Assembly (NCBI RefSeq): GCF_001634285.1
Contig: NZ_CP015438.1
Coordinates: 2,492,001-2,556,000, forward strand
DNA: 64,000 bases
DNA from: Anoxybacillus amylolyticus
Lineage (GTDB): Bacteria; Bacillota; Bacilli; Bacillales; Anoxybacillaceae
Reading direction: 5' to 3'
The notes beneath the pieces are model-generated. The model did not search any database, was not told where the DNA came from, and worked only from the letters and a program-made list of their open reading frames with translations. Every line of letters begins with the position of its first letter. Position 1 is the first letter of the stretch. The translations under genes were made by a program, and so were the position numbers. Shown here piece after piece: positions 35,707 through 45,107 of this stretch.

Positions 35707-36262
35707 GGCAAACGATAACCTTTTCGTTCGTAATAATATAATCCACTGGAATGTCATGCGGCTCGATTGGAAGCTGTTCCATCACTTGAAACGGGTATGC
35801 TAACGAAACCGTTGGGCTTTTCACCTGCTGTAAATACCGGTCATAATAGCCGCCACCATAGCCAATTCGATAGCCGTCTATGGAAAAGCAAATGCCAGGG
35901 ACAATCATTACATCTATCGCCTCTGGGGCTATCTCGTCCGTTACCGCTTCGATTGGCTCGCTTAGCCCAAAATAGACCGTTTCTAACTGGTCAAACGAGC
36001 GAATCGCACGAAACGTCATCGTTTTCGTCGTCGGATAGCATTTTGGCACACAAACGATCTTCCCTTCTTTCCACGCGTTTTCAATGAGGGGAGTTGTATT
36101 AATTTCCTGTCCTTTAGAAATCGTCAGTGCAACCGTCGTTGCTCGTTGCCAAACAGGAAAAGCGTATAGCCTAGCGGCAATTTGTCCGTCATATGCTCGC
36201 TTTGCTTCCGGCGTTAATTGTCGAAGGCGTTCTCTCATTTGTTCGCGGATGAATGTTTTCAT
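35699..36262 (-). CDS. yqgN: 5-formyltetrahydrofolate cyclo-ligase
   Basis: 187 residues. The C-terminal MIVPGICFSIDGYRIGYGGGYYDRYL is the ATP/folate signature of the family; VPKCYPTTKTM and FGLSEP are also conserved. It converts 5-formyl-THF to methenyl-THF using ATP. RBS AAAGGAGGGAA suits the second of two ATGs (36262). Confidence 0.95.
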   Translation of the reverse strand: MKTFIREQMRERLRQLTPEAKRAYDGQIAARLYAFPVWQRATTVALTISKGQEINTTPLIENAWKEGKIVCVPKCYPTTKTMTFRAIRSFDQLETVYFGLSEPIEAVTDEIAPEAIDVMIVPGICFSIDGYRIGYGGGYYDRYLQQVKSPTVSLAYPFQVMEQLPIEPHDIPVDYIITNEKVIVCHE

Positions 36263-36279
36263 CATTTCCCTCCTTTAAC

Positions 36280-36313
36280 AAAAAAGCAGCAGGAAATCTC
36301 TTCCTACTGCTTA
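36280..36313 (-). terminator. rpmG terminator
   Basis: Minus-strand stem AGCAGTAGGAA/TTTCCTGCTGCT followed by TTTTTT, starting at the rpmG stop codon. Confidence 0.85.
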
Positions 36314-36460
36314 CTTTGTTTCACGGTGAACAGTTGCTTTTTTATCTCGTGGGCAATATTTTTTTAGTTCCAAACGGTCTGGGTTATTGCGTTTATTTTT
36401 TGTGGAAATATAGTTACGTTCGCCGCATTCTGTGCAAGCTAATGTAATGTTTACGCGCAT
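36311..36460 (-). CDS. rpmG: 50S ribosomal protein L33
   Basis: 49 residues: [19 protein letters not shown], then [20 protein letters not shown]. The CTEC pair is kept but the C-terminal pair is reduced to a single Cys (YCPRD), so the zinc ribbon is incomplete. This placement next to yqgN matches the rpmGA copy of B. subtilis. RBS GGAGGGAAA. Zinc-independent L33 paralogues are normally induced when Zur is relieved, but no Zur site was seen here. Confidence 0.93.
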   Translation of the reverse strand: MRVNITLACTECGERNYISTKNKRNNPDRLELKKYCPRDKKATVHRETK

Positions 36461-36534
36461 CTTTTTCCCTCCAAACTTTTTATAATCAGACCTTTCTATG
36501 ATAGCATTTTTTTTTCGCGATTTCCATATTTAAT

Positions 36535-38910
36535 TTATACATTTTGATATTGGCGAATTTTTTTTATATATCGCGTGACCGTTTCTCGCGCTTTTTGTCC
36601 GTCAAACGCCTCAGAATAAATCGTAAATACCGGCTGATCTAATTCTGGCAAAATAAACGTCCAACTGCCATCCGAATGGCGTACTTTAATGCCGCCACCA
36701 ACATCTACGTTCGTTTCGCTTTCTTCTTCGATGAGCTTCCGCATCACGATTGCGCGAGCGTTCCAAGGGCAGAACACATAATCTTTTAACCAATGTAGGC
36801 GTGGAAGGGAATCGATAACTTGTGATAGCGGACGGGCTTCGACGGCAAAAAGCTGAAGTAGCTGAACGAACGCAAACACCGCATCGTACAAAAAATGAAA
36901 CGGATGCGACCATGCACGCAACATTTCTCGTCGCGTTCCTTCCACTCGCTTCGTGCTACCGTTTAAACGGCTTGCAACCGACTCTAATCCAGAAGGCGCA
37001 TAAACCGGAAGCGGCACCGAACGCTCTGAATGAAAGAGAAGCGACACGAGCGTATAAAGCGAGAATAGCTGCTCCTCCGTCATAATATTCCCTGTTTCAT
37101 CCATTACGAAAAATTGTTCACCGTCTTTTTTCGCCACGACAGCAAATAAGGCGTCTGTTGCTTTGAGATATTCGCGCAGTTCGTGAAGAGATGTTTGTTT
37201 AATTATGGTGATTTCGCGGGTTGAAAACAACTGTTCTATAAGTGAAGAAACGTTTGCGTCAGAAACAAAGAGCGCGTTTGAATGAAGAGAAAACGACATA
37301 TACTGGCGCATTGCTTGAATGTATAGAGCACTTGGCTGGCGTTCATAGTTGGCATACCCAATTTGTTCGAAAGCAACGCGACGAATATTCCCTTGGGCAA
37401 ATGTATGCTCTAGTTTTTTTTCTTGAAATCGGTCGAGTGGGTAGCCACATTCGTCATATAAATCGATATACACCTTGTCATTTTCTAAAAACATATACAC
37501 GCCACCAGCATAAGACAGACGAGAGAGGTGATAGCGAACGACTGGCGCTGTTGTCCCTTCTTGCCATGCTGTCGTGCAAACACCAGATGCATGTAATCCT
37601 TGAGAAAACGCTTGTTTCATAAGGGTTGTAAACGGATGCCCGTCACTAGCAACGATTACGTGGCTGTGTAGAGGCAATGTGCTGCCATAGGCGGCGCCTA
37701 GTTTAGCCGCGTATTCTGGGGTCATCTCGACATTCGCTACTCCAGAAATGCCTCGCACGCCAAAAAACGGTTGCGAAGCATCTGTTCCCCAAAAAAGAGA
37801 CGAATGAACGACCGTTCCCTCCACAATTGTTTTATTCGGCCATATTTTCGTATTCGGTTTCACATGTACGTTTGGCTGAACTGTACAATGACTACCGACA
37901 ACTGATTGTTCGAGCAACTCAACATGGTTCGCCACATACGTATCGCCCGCTACTAAGCTTCCGCGCAACTCACAATAGCGGCCTACGTAAACGCGATCCC
38001 AAATAATGCTCCGTTTCACTGACGTATGTTCGCCGATATGCACATTTGCACCGATGACGGTATATTGGTCAATTTTCGCATGTTTACGAACACATCCTCC
38101 CTCTCCAATAAACGCTGGGCCGACGATAATCGCACCGTCCTCGATTTTTGCGTCTGTACCAACCCAAACGTGAGGAAATACTTCCTGCCCTGGGAGCGAA
38201 ACGTTTACGCGCTTATTTAACAAGTCGATATGCGCCTTTCGATATTGCTCGATGCTTCCGATATCCAACCAATAGCCATCAGCAAAAAAGGCATAAAGTG
38301 GGGCGTTTTGCTGCATTAAGTATGGAAAAATATCGTTGCTAAAATCACATTTGTCTTCTTTCATGTATTGGAAAATCTCACGCTCGAACAGATAAATCCC
38401 GGTGTTTACTAAATCACTACACACTTCGTTCCATTTCGGCTTCTCAATCAACTGTTTTACCCGTCCATCGCTTGCCGTAATAATTCCGCCGTAATCGAGC
38501 GGATTATTTTGCTTTGTTGCCACAATGGTCGCAAGCGCGCGACGGTCACGGTGAAACGCCATCGCTTCCGATAAATCAATATCGGTTAAGGCGTCGCCGC
38601 TGACGACGATAAACGTATCATCAGTAAATGACATGGCGCTTTTTATACTCCCTGCTGTTCCGAGCGGCTCTTGCTCTTCAAAATAACAAACATTCACTCC
38701 AAAACGGCTTCCATCTCCAAAATACGTTTTAATTGTTTCCCCCAAATAGTGAATCGTAATCGCAATATCCGTCACCCCAAATCGCTTTAGCCAGTCAATC
38801 GAATATTCTAGCACCGGTTTTCCAACAAGGGGAACCATTGGTTTTGGTACATCACAAGTAAGCGGTCGGAGCCGCGTTCCGCGACCGCCAGCCATAATAA
38901 TTGCCTTCAT
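36535..38910 (-). CDS. sugar nucleotidyltransferase / phosphomannomutase-like fusion protein
   Basis: 791 residues in three parts. Residues 1-235 form a nucleotidyltransferase with the pyrophosphorylase signature GGRGTRLRPLT (8-18), VVSGDALTDID and the VNTGIYLF metal loop. Residues 240-375 form a left-handed beta-helix of hexapeptide repeats. Residues 380-785 resemble phosphomannomutase (FFGVRGISG, LGAAYGS). The last part lacks the phosphoserine TASHNP loop (VIVASDGHPFT instead) and the DGDGDR metal loop, so mutase activity is doubtful. The family is annotated as mannose-1-phosphate guanylyltransferase in other genera; the nucleotide used here is not certain. Confidence 0.85.
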   Translation of the reverse strand: MKAIIMAGGRGTRLRPLTCDVPKPMVPLVGKPVLEYSIDWLKRFGVTDIAITIHYLGETIKTYFGDGSRFGVNVCYFEEQEPLGTAGSIKSAMSFTDDTFIVVSGDALTDIDLSEAMAFHRDRRALATIVATKQNNPLDYGGIITASDGRVKQLIEKPKWNEVCSDLVNTGIYLFEREIFQYMKEDKCDFSNDIFPYLMQQNAPLYAFFADGYWLDIGSIEQYRKAHIDLLNKRVNVSLPGQEVFPHVWVGTDAKIEDGAIIVGPAFIGEGGCVRKHAKIDQYTVIGANVHIGEHTSVKRSIIWDRVYVGRYCELRGSLVAGDTYVANHVELLEQSVVGSHCTVQPNVHVKPNTKIWPNKTIVEGTVVHSSLFWGTDASQPFFGVRGISGVANVEMTPEYAAKLGAAYGSTLPLHSHVIVASDGHPFTTLMKQAFSQGLHASGVCTTAWQEGTTAPVVRYHLSRLSYAGGVYMFLENDKVYIDLYDECGYPLDRFQEKKLEHTFAQGNIRRVAFEQIGYANYERQPSALYIQAMRQYMSFSLHSNALFVSDANVSSLIEQLFSTREITIIKQTSLHELREYLKATDALFAVVAKKDGEQFFVMDETGNIMTEEQLFSLYTLVSLLFHSERSVPLPVYAPSGLESVASRLNGSTKRVEGTRREMLRAWSHPFHFLYDAVFAFVQLLQLFAVEARPLSQVIDSLPRLHWLKDYVFCPWNARAIVMRKLIEEESETNVDVGGGIKVRHSDGSWTFILPELDQPVFTIYSEAFDGQKARETVTRYIKKIRQYQNV

Positions 38911-39045
38911 CCCCCCACCTCCTGTATTTTACTGAATATTCTTAAAATATCTTTCTTTTTATTTTATCTTTCGTTACTCACGCATACAAGATATTTTGTC
39001 GATTTTATGTAGTTATTTATGTTATATTCAAAAAGGGTGATATAA

Positions 39046-39396
39046 ATGATGGAATATGTGATGTTTGCACTAATTGGGATATCGTTTTTTTTACTACTCG
39101 TATCTTTTTTTGGAAAAGACCGCCTCAAACAACTCGAAGAGCAACTTGACCAATTAACACTTTCGGTTGCACAAGAAACATACCAGCTAAAAAAGCGGGT
39201 GAAAGTGTTAGAGGAAGAATTGCTGATGAGCGACGTAATAGAATCGGAAAAAACACGCCCGGAAACCGCCGCTTTCTCTGTTCACGACCGCATCCGGTTG
39301 CTTTATAAACAAGGGCTTTCTGCAGAGCAAATCGCCCGAGAAACAGCCATGACGGTAGAAGAAGTTCGCATGGTGTTGCGGGGGATTGCCCGATGA
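39046..39396 (+). CDS. membrane-anchored HTH protein (YqzD-like)
   Basis: 116 residues: an N-terminal membrane helix (4-21), a coiled coil (about 26-63: DRLKQLEEQLDQLTLSV...LKKRVKVLEEEL), and a C-terminal helix-turn-helix of the resolvase type (GLSAEQIARETAMTVEEVRMVL). Position beside the pst genes suggests B. subtilis YqzD. The membrane anchor plus coiled coil and small HTH is a recurring Bacillales design of unknown role. Overlaps the next gene by 4 bp. Confidence 0.7.
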   Translation: MMEYVMFALIGISFFLLLVSFFGKDRLKQLEEQLDQLTLSVAQETYQLKKRVKVLEEELLMSDVIESEKTRPETAAFSVHDRIRLLYKQGLSAEQIARETAMTVEEVRMVLRGIAR

Positions 39397-39839
39397 AAAA
39401 AGAAATTCGCACTTTTGCACTGGGCATGTTGCTTTCGACTTCGATCCTTGGGGTTGTCTATTATCAGTACGACAAGCAGCAACCGCTCACCCAATCACAA
39501 GTAGAGGCCTATTTGAAAAAACATCACGAAATCGCTCTGAGCAATGCGCAATATCATGCGCTTCAAGAAAAAGCAAACAAAGCAAACAAACAAGCAAAAC
39601 AGGGGACACCAAATATTACTACCGTTCATATTTATCATCTTGTCATTGAAAAAGGGGACGTTCCTGCTAAGTTCGCGAAAAAATTAGAAACAGCGAAAAT
39701 CATTGCCGATGCGGATACACTTACCTCCTACTTAGAAACGCATCAGCTTACACGAGCCATTCGCCCTGGGACGTACGAAATTCGTAGCGACATGAGCTAT
39801 GAACAAATCGCCGCGATATTAACACATGGAAAAAGGTGA
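39393..39839 (+). CDS. short YceG/MltG-like protein (YqzC-like)
   Basis: 148 residues: a membrane helix (7-23), a Lys/Gln-rich linker with tandem ANKANKQAKQ, and a C-terminal LysM/YceG-like fold (VIEKGDVPAKFAKKLETAKIIADADTL...RPGTYEIRSDMSYEQI) as in the substrate-binding head of MltG, without the catalytic transglycosylase core. Coupled to the preceding HTH gene. Probably B. subtilis YqzC by position; function unknown. Confidence 0.7.
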   Translation: MKKEIRTFALGMLLSTSILGVVYYQYDKQQPLTQSQVEAYLKKHHEIALSNAQYHALQEKANKANKQAKQGTPNITTVHIYHLVIEKGDVPAKFAKKLETAKIIADADTLTSYLETHQLTRAIRPGTYEIRSDMSYEQIAAILTHGKR

Positions 39840-39858
39840 GCTCTTCGCTCACCTTTAT
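39831..39858. terminator. bidirectional terminator of the yqzC-like gene and phoU
   Basis: Stem AAAGGTGAG/CTCACCTTT with a 7-nt loop and T-rich tracts on both strands between convergent genes. Confidence 0.82.
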
Positions 39859-40508
39859 TAACTATTTAAATCATAATGTCTTCCCTTGACGAGATAAACG
39901 ACATGTTCAGCCATGTTGGTAACGTGATCCGCCGTGCGCTCGAGATAACGAGCAATTAATGACAGCATGTTCATTTGCGAGAAATTTTCTTGCGAATGCT
40001 CAAGCTGCAACAAATCGCGCATAATTTGCCCGTATAATTCATCAACTTCATCGTCCATGTCGGAAATTTTTCGCGCTAACAAAACATCTTCTTCGTTGTA
40101 CGCTTTTAAGCCGAGCGAAACCATGTCTAGCGCAATTTGATGCATTCGAACAAGCTTATCGATCCCCATCACAAACGGCTGTTCGCCGATGCGAATGGTC
40201 GCTTTCGCAATGTTCACCGCGTAATCAGCAATTCGTTCAACATCGGTCGCAATTTTAATAGCGACCACAATACGGCGCAAGTCAATTGCGACGGGTTGTT
40301 GTTTGGCAATTAACAAAATCGCAAAATCGTTAATTTCTTCTTCTAACATGTCAATTTCGCTGTCGCGCTCAATCACCGCTAACGCTTGATCGACGTTTTT
40401 CGTTTGAAACGCCTCGATCGCTTGCGTCAATGCAACTTCTGTTAAATTGCCGAGCTCTATAAGTTTTTGCTGCAATGTTTTTAAGTCGTATTCAAATTTT
40501 CCTCTCAC
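39858..40508 (-). CDS. phoU: phosphate signalling protein PhoU
   Basis: 216 residues of two PhoU three-helix repeats, each with the E/DxxxD metal pattern: IERDSEIDMLEEEIN and ISDMDDEVDELYGQI. PhoU links the Pst transporter with PhoR and restrains Pho signalling when phosphate is ample. It follows pstB by 15 bp on the same transcript. B. subtilis itself has no phoU here but a second pstB. Confidence 0.95.
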   Translation of the reverse strand: MRGKFEYDLKTLQQKLIELGNLTEVALTQAIEAFQTKNVDQALAVIERDSEIDMLEEEINDFAILLIAKQQPVAIDLRRIVVAIKIATDVERIADYAVNIAKATIRIGEQPFVMGIDKLVRMHQIALDMVSLGLKAYNEEDVLLARKISDMDDEVDELYGQIMRDLLQLEHSQENFSQMNMLSLIARYLERTADHVTNMAEHVVYLVKGRHYDLNS

Positions 40509-40523
40509 GTTTCCGCCCCCTTT

Positions 40524-41336
40524 TTATCCAAATCGACCAGTAATGTAATCTTCTGTTCGCTTGTCTGCAGGAGTCGAGAATAATTGGTCTGTTTCCGCAA
40601 ACTCGACTACTTCCCCATTCAAGAAAAACGCTGTCCGGTCAGAAATACGCGCTGCTTGCTGCATGTTGTGCGTCACGATGATAATGCTGTAGTTTTTCTT
40701 TAATTCTTCCATCAATTCTTCCACTTTTAGCGTCGAAATCGGATCAAGCGCCGATGTCGGTTCGTCCATTAAAATGACATCTGGTTCAATCGCTAAGCAA
40801 CGGGCGATGCATAACCGCTGTTGCTGTCCACCCGACAATCCGTACGCATTTTCATGAAGGCGGTCTTTCACTTCATCCCAAATCGCCGCACCGCGTAAGC
40901 TTTTTTCCACAATTTCGTCGAGTATTTTTTTATCGCGAATGCCATGAATGCGCGGACCGTATGCGACGTTTTCATAAATCGATTTCGGAAACGGATTTGG
41001 CTTTTGAAATACCATGCCAACTTGTGTGCGCAATTCTTCGACGCGGTACGTCGGGTCAAAAATATTGCGACCGCGATACGTAATTTCACCTGATGTACGA
41101 ACGTTCGGCACAAGTTCAATCATTCGGTTTAACGTTTTAATGTACGTCGATTTCCCACATCCCGATGGGCCGATAATTGCCGTTACTTCGTTCTCGTAAA
41201 TGTCTAATTCAATATTTTTTAACGCATGATGCTCGCCATACCATAAATTCAATTCTTTTGTGCGGTAAACAACTCGTTTTTCCTCCATCGTTTCTCCTAT
41301 ACTTGTATCTTGTTCTTTTACCATTGTCAATTCCAT
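40524..41336 (-). CDS. pstB: phosphate ABC transporter ATP-binding protein
   Basis: 270 residues. Walker [10 protein letters not shown], signature [16 protein letters not shown], Walker [13 protein letters not shown] and switch His in IIVTHNMQQ are present, with the PstB-type [13 protein letters not shown] start. It energises phosphate uptake by PstSCA, whose genes lie 7 kb away in this genome. RBS GGAGGCGG supports the ATG at 41336, though the first 18 residues are not conserved and a later start is possible. Own Pho-box promoter. Confidence 0.95.
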   Translation of the reverse strand: MELTMVKEQDTSIGETMEEKRVVYRTKELNLWYGEHHALKNIELDIYENEVTAIIGPSGCGKSTYIKTLNRMIELVPNVRTSGEITYRGRNIFDPTYRVEELRTQVGMVFQKPNPFPKSIYENVAYGPRIHGIRDKKILDEIVEKSLRGAAIWDEVKDRLHENAYGLSGGQQQRLCIARCLAIEPDVILMDEPTSALDPISTLKVEELMEELKKNYSIIIVTHNMQQAARISDRTAFFLNGEVVEFAETDQLFSTPADKRTEDYITGRFG

Positions 41337-41457
41337 TGGATATCCGCCTCCATCTATTCAAATCAAAATGGCATAGACTGAGTTGCTCTCGTCTTTTTTA
41401 TCTTTATCCGTCAATTCCTTTCAACTTCACAACTGTATCCCCAGAATACTACGCAAC

Positions 41458-41496
41458 TTTTAATTGCGTTTGAAGAAAATGTTAAGTTTTTGTAAA
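41458..41496 (-). promoter_or_regulatory. PhoP box upstream of pstB
   Basis: Four direct hexamers on the minus strand at an exact 11-bp period: TTTACA (41496), TTAACA (41485), TTCAAA (41474), TTAAAA (41463), close to the PhoP consensus TT(A/T/C)ACA. TAGTAT just downstream could be the -10. It lies between the pbpA terminator and pstB, giving pstB-phoU a phosphate-starvation promoter of their own. Confidence 0.82.
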
Positions 41497-41498
41497 GT

Positions 41499-41530
41499 AA
41501 AAAAGGTGCCTCGAACCGTTCGAAGCACCC
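41499..41530 (-). terminator. pbpA terminator
   Basis: Minus-strand stem GGGTGCTTCGAAC/GGTTCGAGGCACC with TTTTTT after it, 26 bp past the pbpA stop. Confidence 0.85.
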
Positions 41531-41555
41531 GAGATAATCAGTGTCCGTAAAATAT

Positions 41556-43679
41556 TTATGGCTGGGAAACGGAAGACGTTGCATTTTGTTTGTTTTGTGT
41601 TGTCCCTTGTTGAAGTCGTTCCTTTTTTAATTCAAAGTACGCATCTAAAATTCGCCGACCGATCTTGTTGTTAATTGGATAGTGCGGTTCTTTTTGATAT
41701 GCCCACGGCACGACGACGGCAAAAGATACTTCAGGGTCATTATATGGGGCATAGCCGACAAGCGTTAAGTTGTACGTCTGCGCGTTTCGCATGCTTTGAA
41801 TTGGTCCGTCATAAAATGCTTGGGCTGTGCCTGTTTTCCCTGCTGGTTTGTACGGAGCGTCAGCGAAAAATCCCGCTGCTGTTCCTCCTTTTTCTTGCAT
41901 GACGCGACGCAACCCTTCTTTCACATGATTAATGTACTCAGTTTTCATATCGATTCGATTGAGTACAACTGGCTGAAAATCACGAATGACCGGTCCTAGT
42001 TCCTTTCCATCATTGTTCGGTTCACGAATTTCTTTGACAATTTGTGGTTTCATTCGATAGCCGCCATTCGCAATGGTAGAAATATACTGCACCATTTGAA
42101 GCGGTGTATACATATCATATTGCCCAATTGCAAGGTCTAATAAAAATCCCGGTAACGTACTTGTTCCTTGAAACCCGATAATTTCATTCGGCAAATCAAT
42201 CCCTGTTTTCACCCCTAAACCAAATTGGCTAAAGTAGCGGCGAATGGTTGAAAATGCTTCTGTGTTAATTGCAAGCGGCGCGTGCGGTCGATATACTCCA
42301 CCCCCGATGGCGATTGCTGTTTTAAACATATACACGTTCGATGAACGCTGCAAGGCCGTCAATTCATTAATCCGCCCCATCGTTTGGTACGATTTTTTCA
42401 CTGGCGTTCCTTTAATATAAAGCGGTTCGTCGACGATGTACGTATACGGATGAAGAACACCTGTTTGCAACCCAGTTAAAACCGTTGCCCCTTTAACCGC
42501 AGAGCCCATCGCATACGCGGATGTCATCGTCCCAAGCGCATAGTCTTGCAACTCGACCTTTCCATTTTTATCTTTGGCAAACCGTTTCCCTGCCATTGCT
42601 AAAATTTCACCTGTTTTCGGATTCATCATAACAACAAACGCACGGTCTAGCAGAGGAGTTCCACCAAATCGTTTTGCTGCTTTCAACTCGTCTTCGATAA
42701 TTTGTTCGACGCGCTGCTGCAGTTCTATATCAATCGTCAATACAACGTCTTTGCCACGCTGCCCATCATATACTGTTTCCGTTTCCATCACATTTCCTGA
42801 TTTGTCAGTAATATTTTTTATTTTCGCTTTTTTTCCGTGCAACACATCTTCGTACTGCGCTTCTAAATAGCTTTTCCCGACGCGATCGTTTCGACTATAG
42901 TCGCGCGCTAAAAAATAATCTAGCTGTTCGCGCGGCACCCCTTCGCTATCGCTTGTTACGCTACCGAGCACCGAACGAAACGTATTTCCAAACACATAGC
43001 GCCGCTCCCAGTCCGTCGTCGTGTCCACCCCTGGCAATTCTTCTAAATGTTCGCTTACGACGGCATATTCCTGATTTGTAACGTCTTTATTTTTGACAAT
43101 TTGCGGCGTTAATGCATAACCGCTGTCGAGTTCTCGTTTAATCGCTAACACTTTCATTTCTCGTGGCGTAATTTCTTTTAAATCCTCTGGAGTAATTCGT
43201 TCCAATGTCAGTTCATAAATTTTTTTGTCTAGCTCTTTATCAGACAGTCCTTTTTTCTTCAGTGCTTTTTTCTCTGACTCGCTCACTTTCTTTTTCGCTT
43301 CTTCTTTTCTCGTTAAAATCCAATAATCTTTCATGTCTCGTTCCGTAATTTTATCCGTCGGTTTATCAATATATTTCGCTAACCGTTCAGCAATGACTAG
43401 CGTATCTTCTGGGGTCGTCGTTTTCGTACGCGTATACGTAATCGCATTGAGCGGAATGTTATCCACAATGACACGATTGTATCGATCATAAATTTTTCCG
43501 CGCGGCACTGGCATGCTTACCGTCACATTTTCCGTCCGCTCTACCTCTTTTCGATATTGTTCCCCATATACAATTTGCACGACGCCAAGCCGTAAAATTA
43601 GCGCCGAAAATAATAAGAATACGCCAAAGAACAATATATTTAACCGAAACGGCAATTGCGCCCTTTTCTTTTTCTTCAA
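41556..43679 (-). CDS. pbpA: class B penicillin-binding protein 2A
   Basis: 707 residues. One N-terminal membrane helix (about 14-34), a PBP dimerisation domain, and a transpeptidase domain with SxxK as SAVK in YAMGSAVKGATVL, SxN as SSN in LQRSSNVYM and KTG in AGKTGTAQAF. It cross-links side-wall peptidoglycan in rods. AGGGAGGG lies 8 nt before a TTG at 43679; the ATG at 43706 is upstream of that site and less likely. Neighbours yqgE and sodA are as in B. subtilis. Confidence 0.95.
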   Translation of the reverse strand: MKKKKRAQLPFRLNILFFGVFLLFSALILRLGVVQIVYGEQYRKEVERTENVTVSMPVPRGKIYDRYNRVIVDNIPLNAITYTRTKTTTPEDTLVIAERLAKYIDKPTDKITERDMKDYWILTRKEEAKKKVSESEKKALKKKGLSDKELDKKIYELTLERITPEDLKEITPREMKVLAIKRELDSGYALTPQIVKNKDVTNQEYAVVSEHLEELPGVDTTTDWERRYVFGNTFRSVLGSVTSDSEGVPREQLDYFLARDYSRNDRVGKSYLEAQYEDVLHGKKAKIKNITDKSGNVMETETVYDGQRGKDVVLTIDIELQQRVEQIIEDELKAAKRFGGTPLLDRAFVVMMNPKTGEILAMAGKRFAKDKNGKVELQDYALGTMTSAYAMGSAVKGATVLTGLQTGVLHPYTYIVDEPLYIKGTPVKKSYQTMGRINELTALQRSSNVYMFKTAIAIGGGVYRPHAPLAINTEAFSTIRRYFSQFGLGVKTGIDLPNEIIGFQGTSTLPGFLLDLAIGQYDMYTPLQMVQYISTIANGGYRMKPQIVKEIREPNNDGKELGPVIRDFQPVVLNRIDMKTEYINHVKEGLRRVMQEKGGTAAGFFADAPYKPAGKTGTAQAFYDGPIQSMRNAQTYNLTLVGYAPYNDPEVSFAVVVPWAYQKEPHYPINNKIGRRILDAYFELKKERLQQGTTQNKQNATSSVSQP

Positions 43680-43750
43680 GATTAAACCCTCCCTTTTTCG
43701 TTCCATGTTTATTTTAAAAGAAATAATAACATTTGACTAGAAAATCGCAT

Positions 43751-43784
43751 AAAAAAGAGGCTCTTATGAGAGAGAGCCCTCTTC
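43751..43784 (-). terminator. yqgE terminator
   Basis: Stem AAGAGGGCTCT/AGAGCCTCTT on the minus strand (one bulge) followed by TTTTTT. It overlaps the end of yqgE. Confidence 0.75.
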
Positions 43785-45014
43785 ATTTGTGCGCAGATGC
43801 GATTCACTATCCACTTTGATGGGACGGATGAACAAATAAATGAGAGAATGACCCGCACCAAGCACAAGCATTAGCGAAGGAATAGCTATTTTTTCATCAA
43901 ACAAGGCAATCGTCAATAAAAATAACAAAATCGACGCCACCCGCCCGCCGTTTAAAAACAATTCGCGCACTACGATATATTCTACTCGCCGTTCTGCAGA
44001 ATCCTTGCTTTTCCCAATCACATCAAACGTCAATGAAGAATACGGAACAAGAAGGAGCGGGTATGCAACCGCAATGGTCACTGCATAGAGCAAAAGACGG
44101 GGGTAAGAAAGATGAAAAACAATTAGAAAGAGCGCGGCATACAACAACACCCCACCACATAAAATCGCTTTTTTACGATGCTCCGGCTGAACAAAGCGAG
44201 ACACGACGTAATAGGCGATAAACGAAGTGAATGAATTGACAAACGCAAACTTTCCAAGCGCCCATTCGCTTCCTGTAGCTACATAAACGAAGACGGAAAT
44301 AACAAAGACGAAAATTCCTTCGCGCAATCCTTGAAAAAAATGCGCACTCGTAATAAGCCGCCAATTTTTATTCGTTTTCCGTTCCTTTAGAATGTACCAT
44401 ACGCTATATGTCCCACTTGCCGGACGCCTTTGCAGAAAAAAGCTAAGCGAAACTGCCGCAACAAACAAGCCAAGGGAGGTGGAAAAAATAACAGTGTAGC
44501 CAATCGATTGGACGAGGGAAGAAATAAAATACCCAGCAACAATCGGCCCAATCATCCCCGCTACCGACGTTAAAATACCTAAAAAACCATTAAAGAAATC
44601 GCGCGTATCTGGTTCCGTAATTTCAAATGTGAGCACGTTAAACGCAAGCCAATAAAAACCGTACCCAATACCTAATAAAGCGCCGAGCAAAAGTAAATAA
44701 TCGCGCGCATGATTACCGACGATAAGCACACTCAGAAAAAAAAGCGCTAAAAATGACACGCCAAGACGCAAGACGATAATGCGGTCAACTTGTTTCGCTA
44801 GCCTCCCTGCGAAAAGAAACGTCAGTGGCTGCATCGTGACAATGGCTAACTGGTAGAGCGCTAAATCACGAAACTCCCCAGATTGTTTCCACAAATAGAC
44901 GTTCACAAACGCATTCGACAGCGATACGCTAAGCGCATAACATCCGCCAATGCACAATAACAATAACAAATCCCGCTTTGCTTTTTGACTAACTATTTGA
45001 GTGAAAATCGTCAT
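43764..45014 (-). CDS. yqgE: major facilitator superfamily transporter YqgE
   Basis: 416 residues with about 12 membrane helices. The MFS loop FAGRLAKQVDRIIVLRLG after helix 2 matches the family motif A region. Substrate unknown. The ATG at 45014 follows AAGGGGAG; a TTG two codons earlier overlaps this site. Lies between sodA and pbpA as in B. subtilis. Confidence 0.85.
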   Translation of the reverse strand: MTIFTQIVSQKAKRDLLLLLCIGGCYALSVSLSNAFVNVYLWKQSGEFRDLALYQLAIVTMQPLTFLFAGRLAKQVDRIIVLRLGVSFLALFFLSVLIVGNHARDYLLLLGALLGIGYGFYWLAFNVLTFEITEPDTRDFFNGFLGILTSVAGMIGPIVAGYFISSLVQSIGYTVIFSTSLGLFVAAVSLSFFLQRRPASGTYSVWYILKERKTNKNWRLITSAHFFQGLREGIFVFVISVFVYVATGSEWALGKFAFVNSFTSFIAYYVVSRFVQPEHRKKAILCGGVLLYAALFLIVFHLSYPRLLLYAVTIAVAYPLLLVPYSSLTFDVIGKSKDSAERRVEYIVVRELFLNGGRVASILLFLLTIALFDEKIAIPSLMLVLGAGHSLIYLFIRPIKVDSESHLRTNEEGSLS

Positions 45015-45072
45015 CGCCAACTCCCCTTTTCATCTAAACGGTAGTGTTGGCAGCTTTCCTTTCTTCTATACA

Positions 45073-45100
45073 CAAAAAAGGACGGCGAAAAGCCATCCTT
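45073..45100 (-). terminator. sodA terminator
   Basis: Minus-strand stem AGGATGGC/GCCGTCCT with a 5-nt loop and TTTTTT, 8 bp after the sodA stop. Confidence 0.85.
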
Positions 45101-45107
45101 CCTGTCA

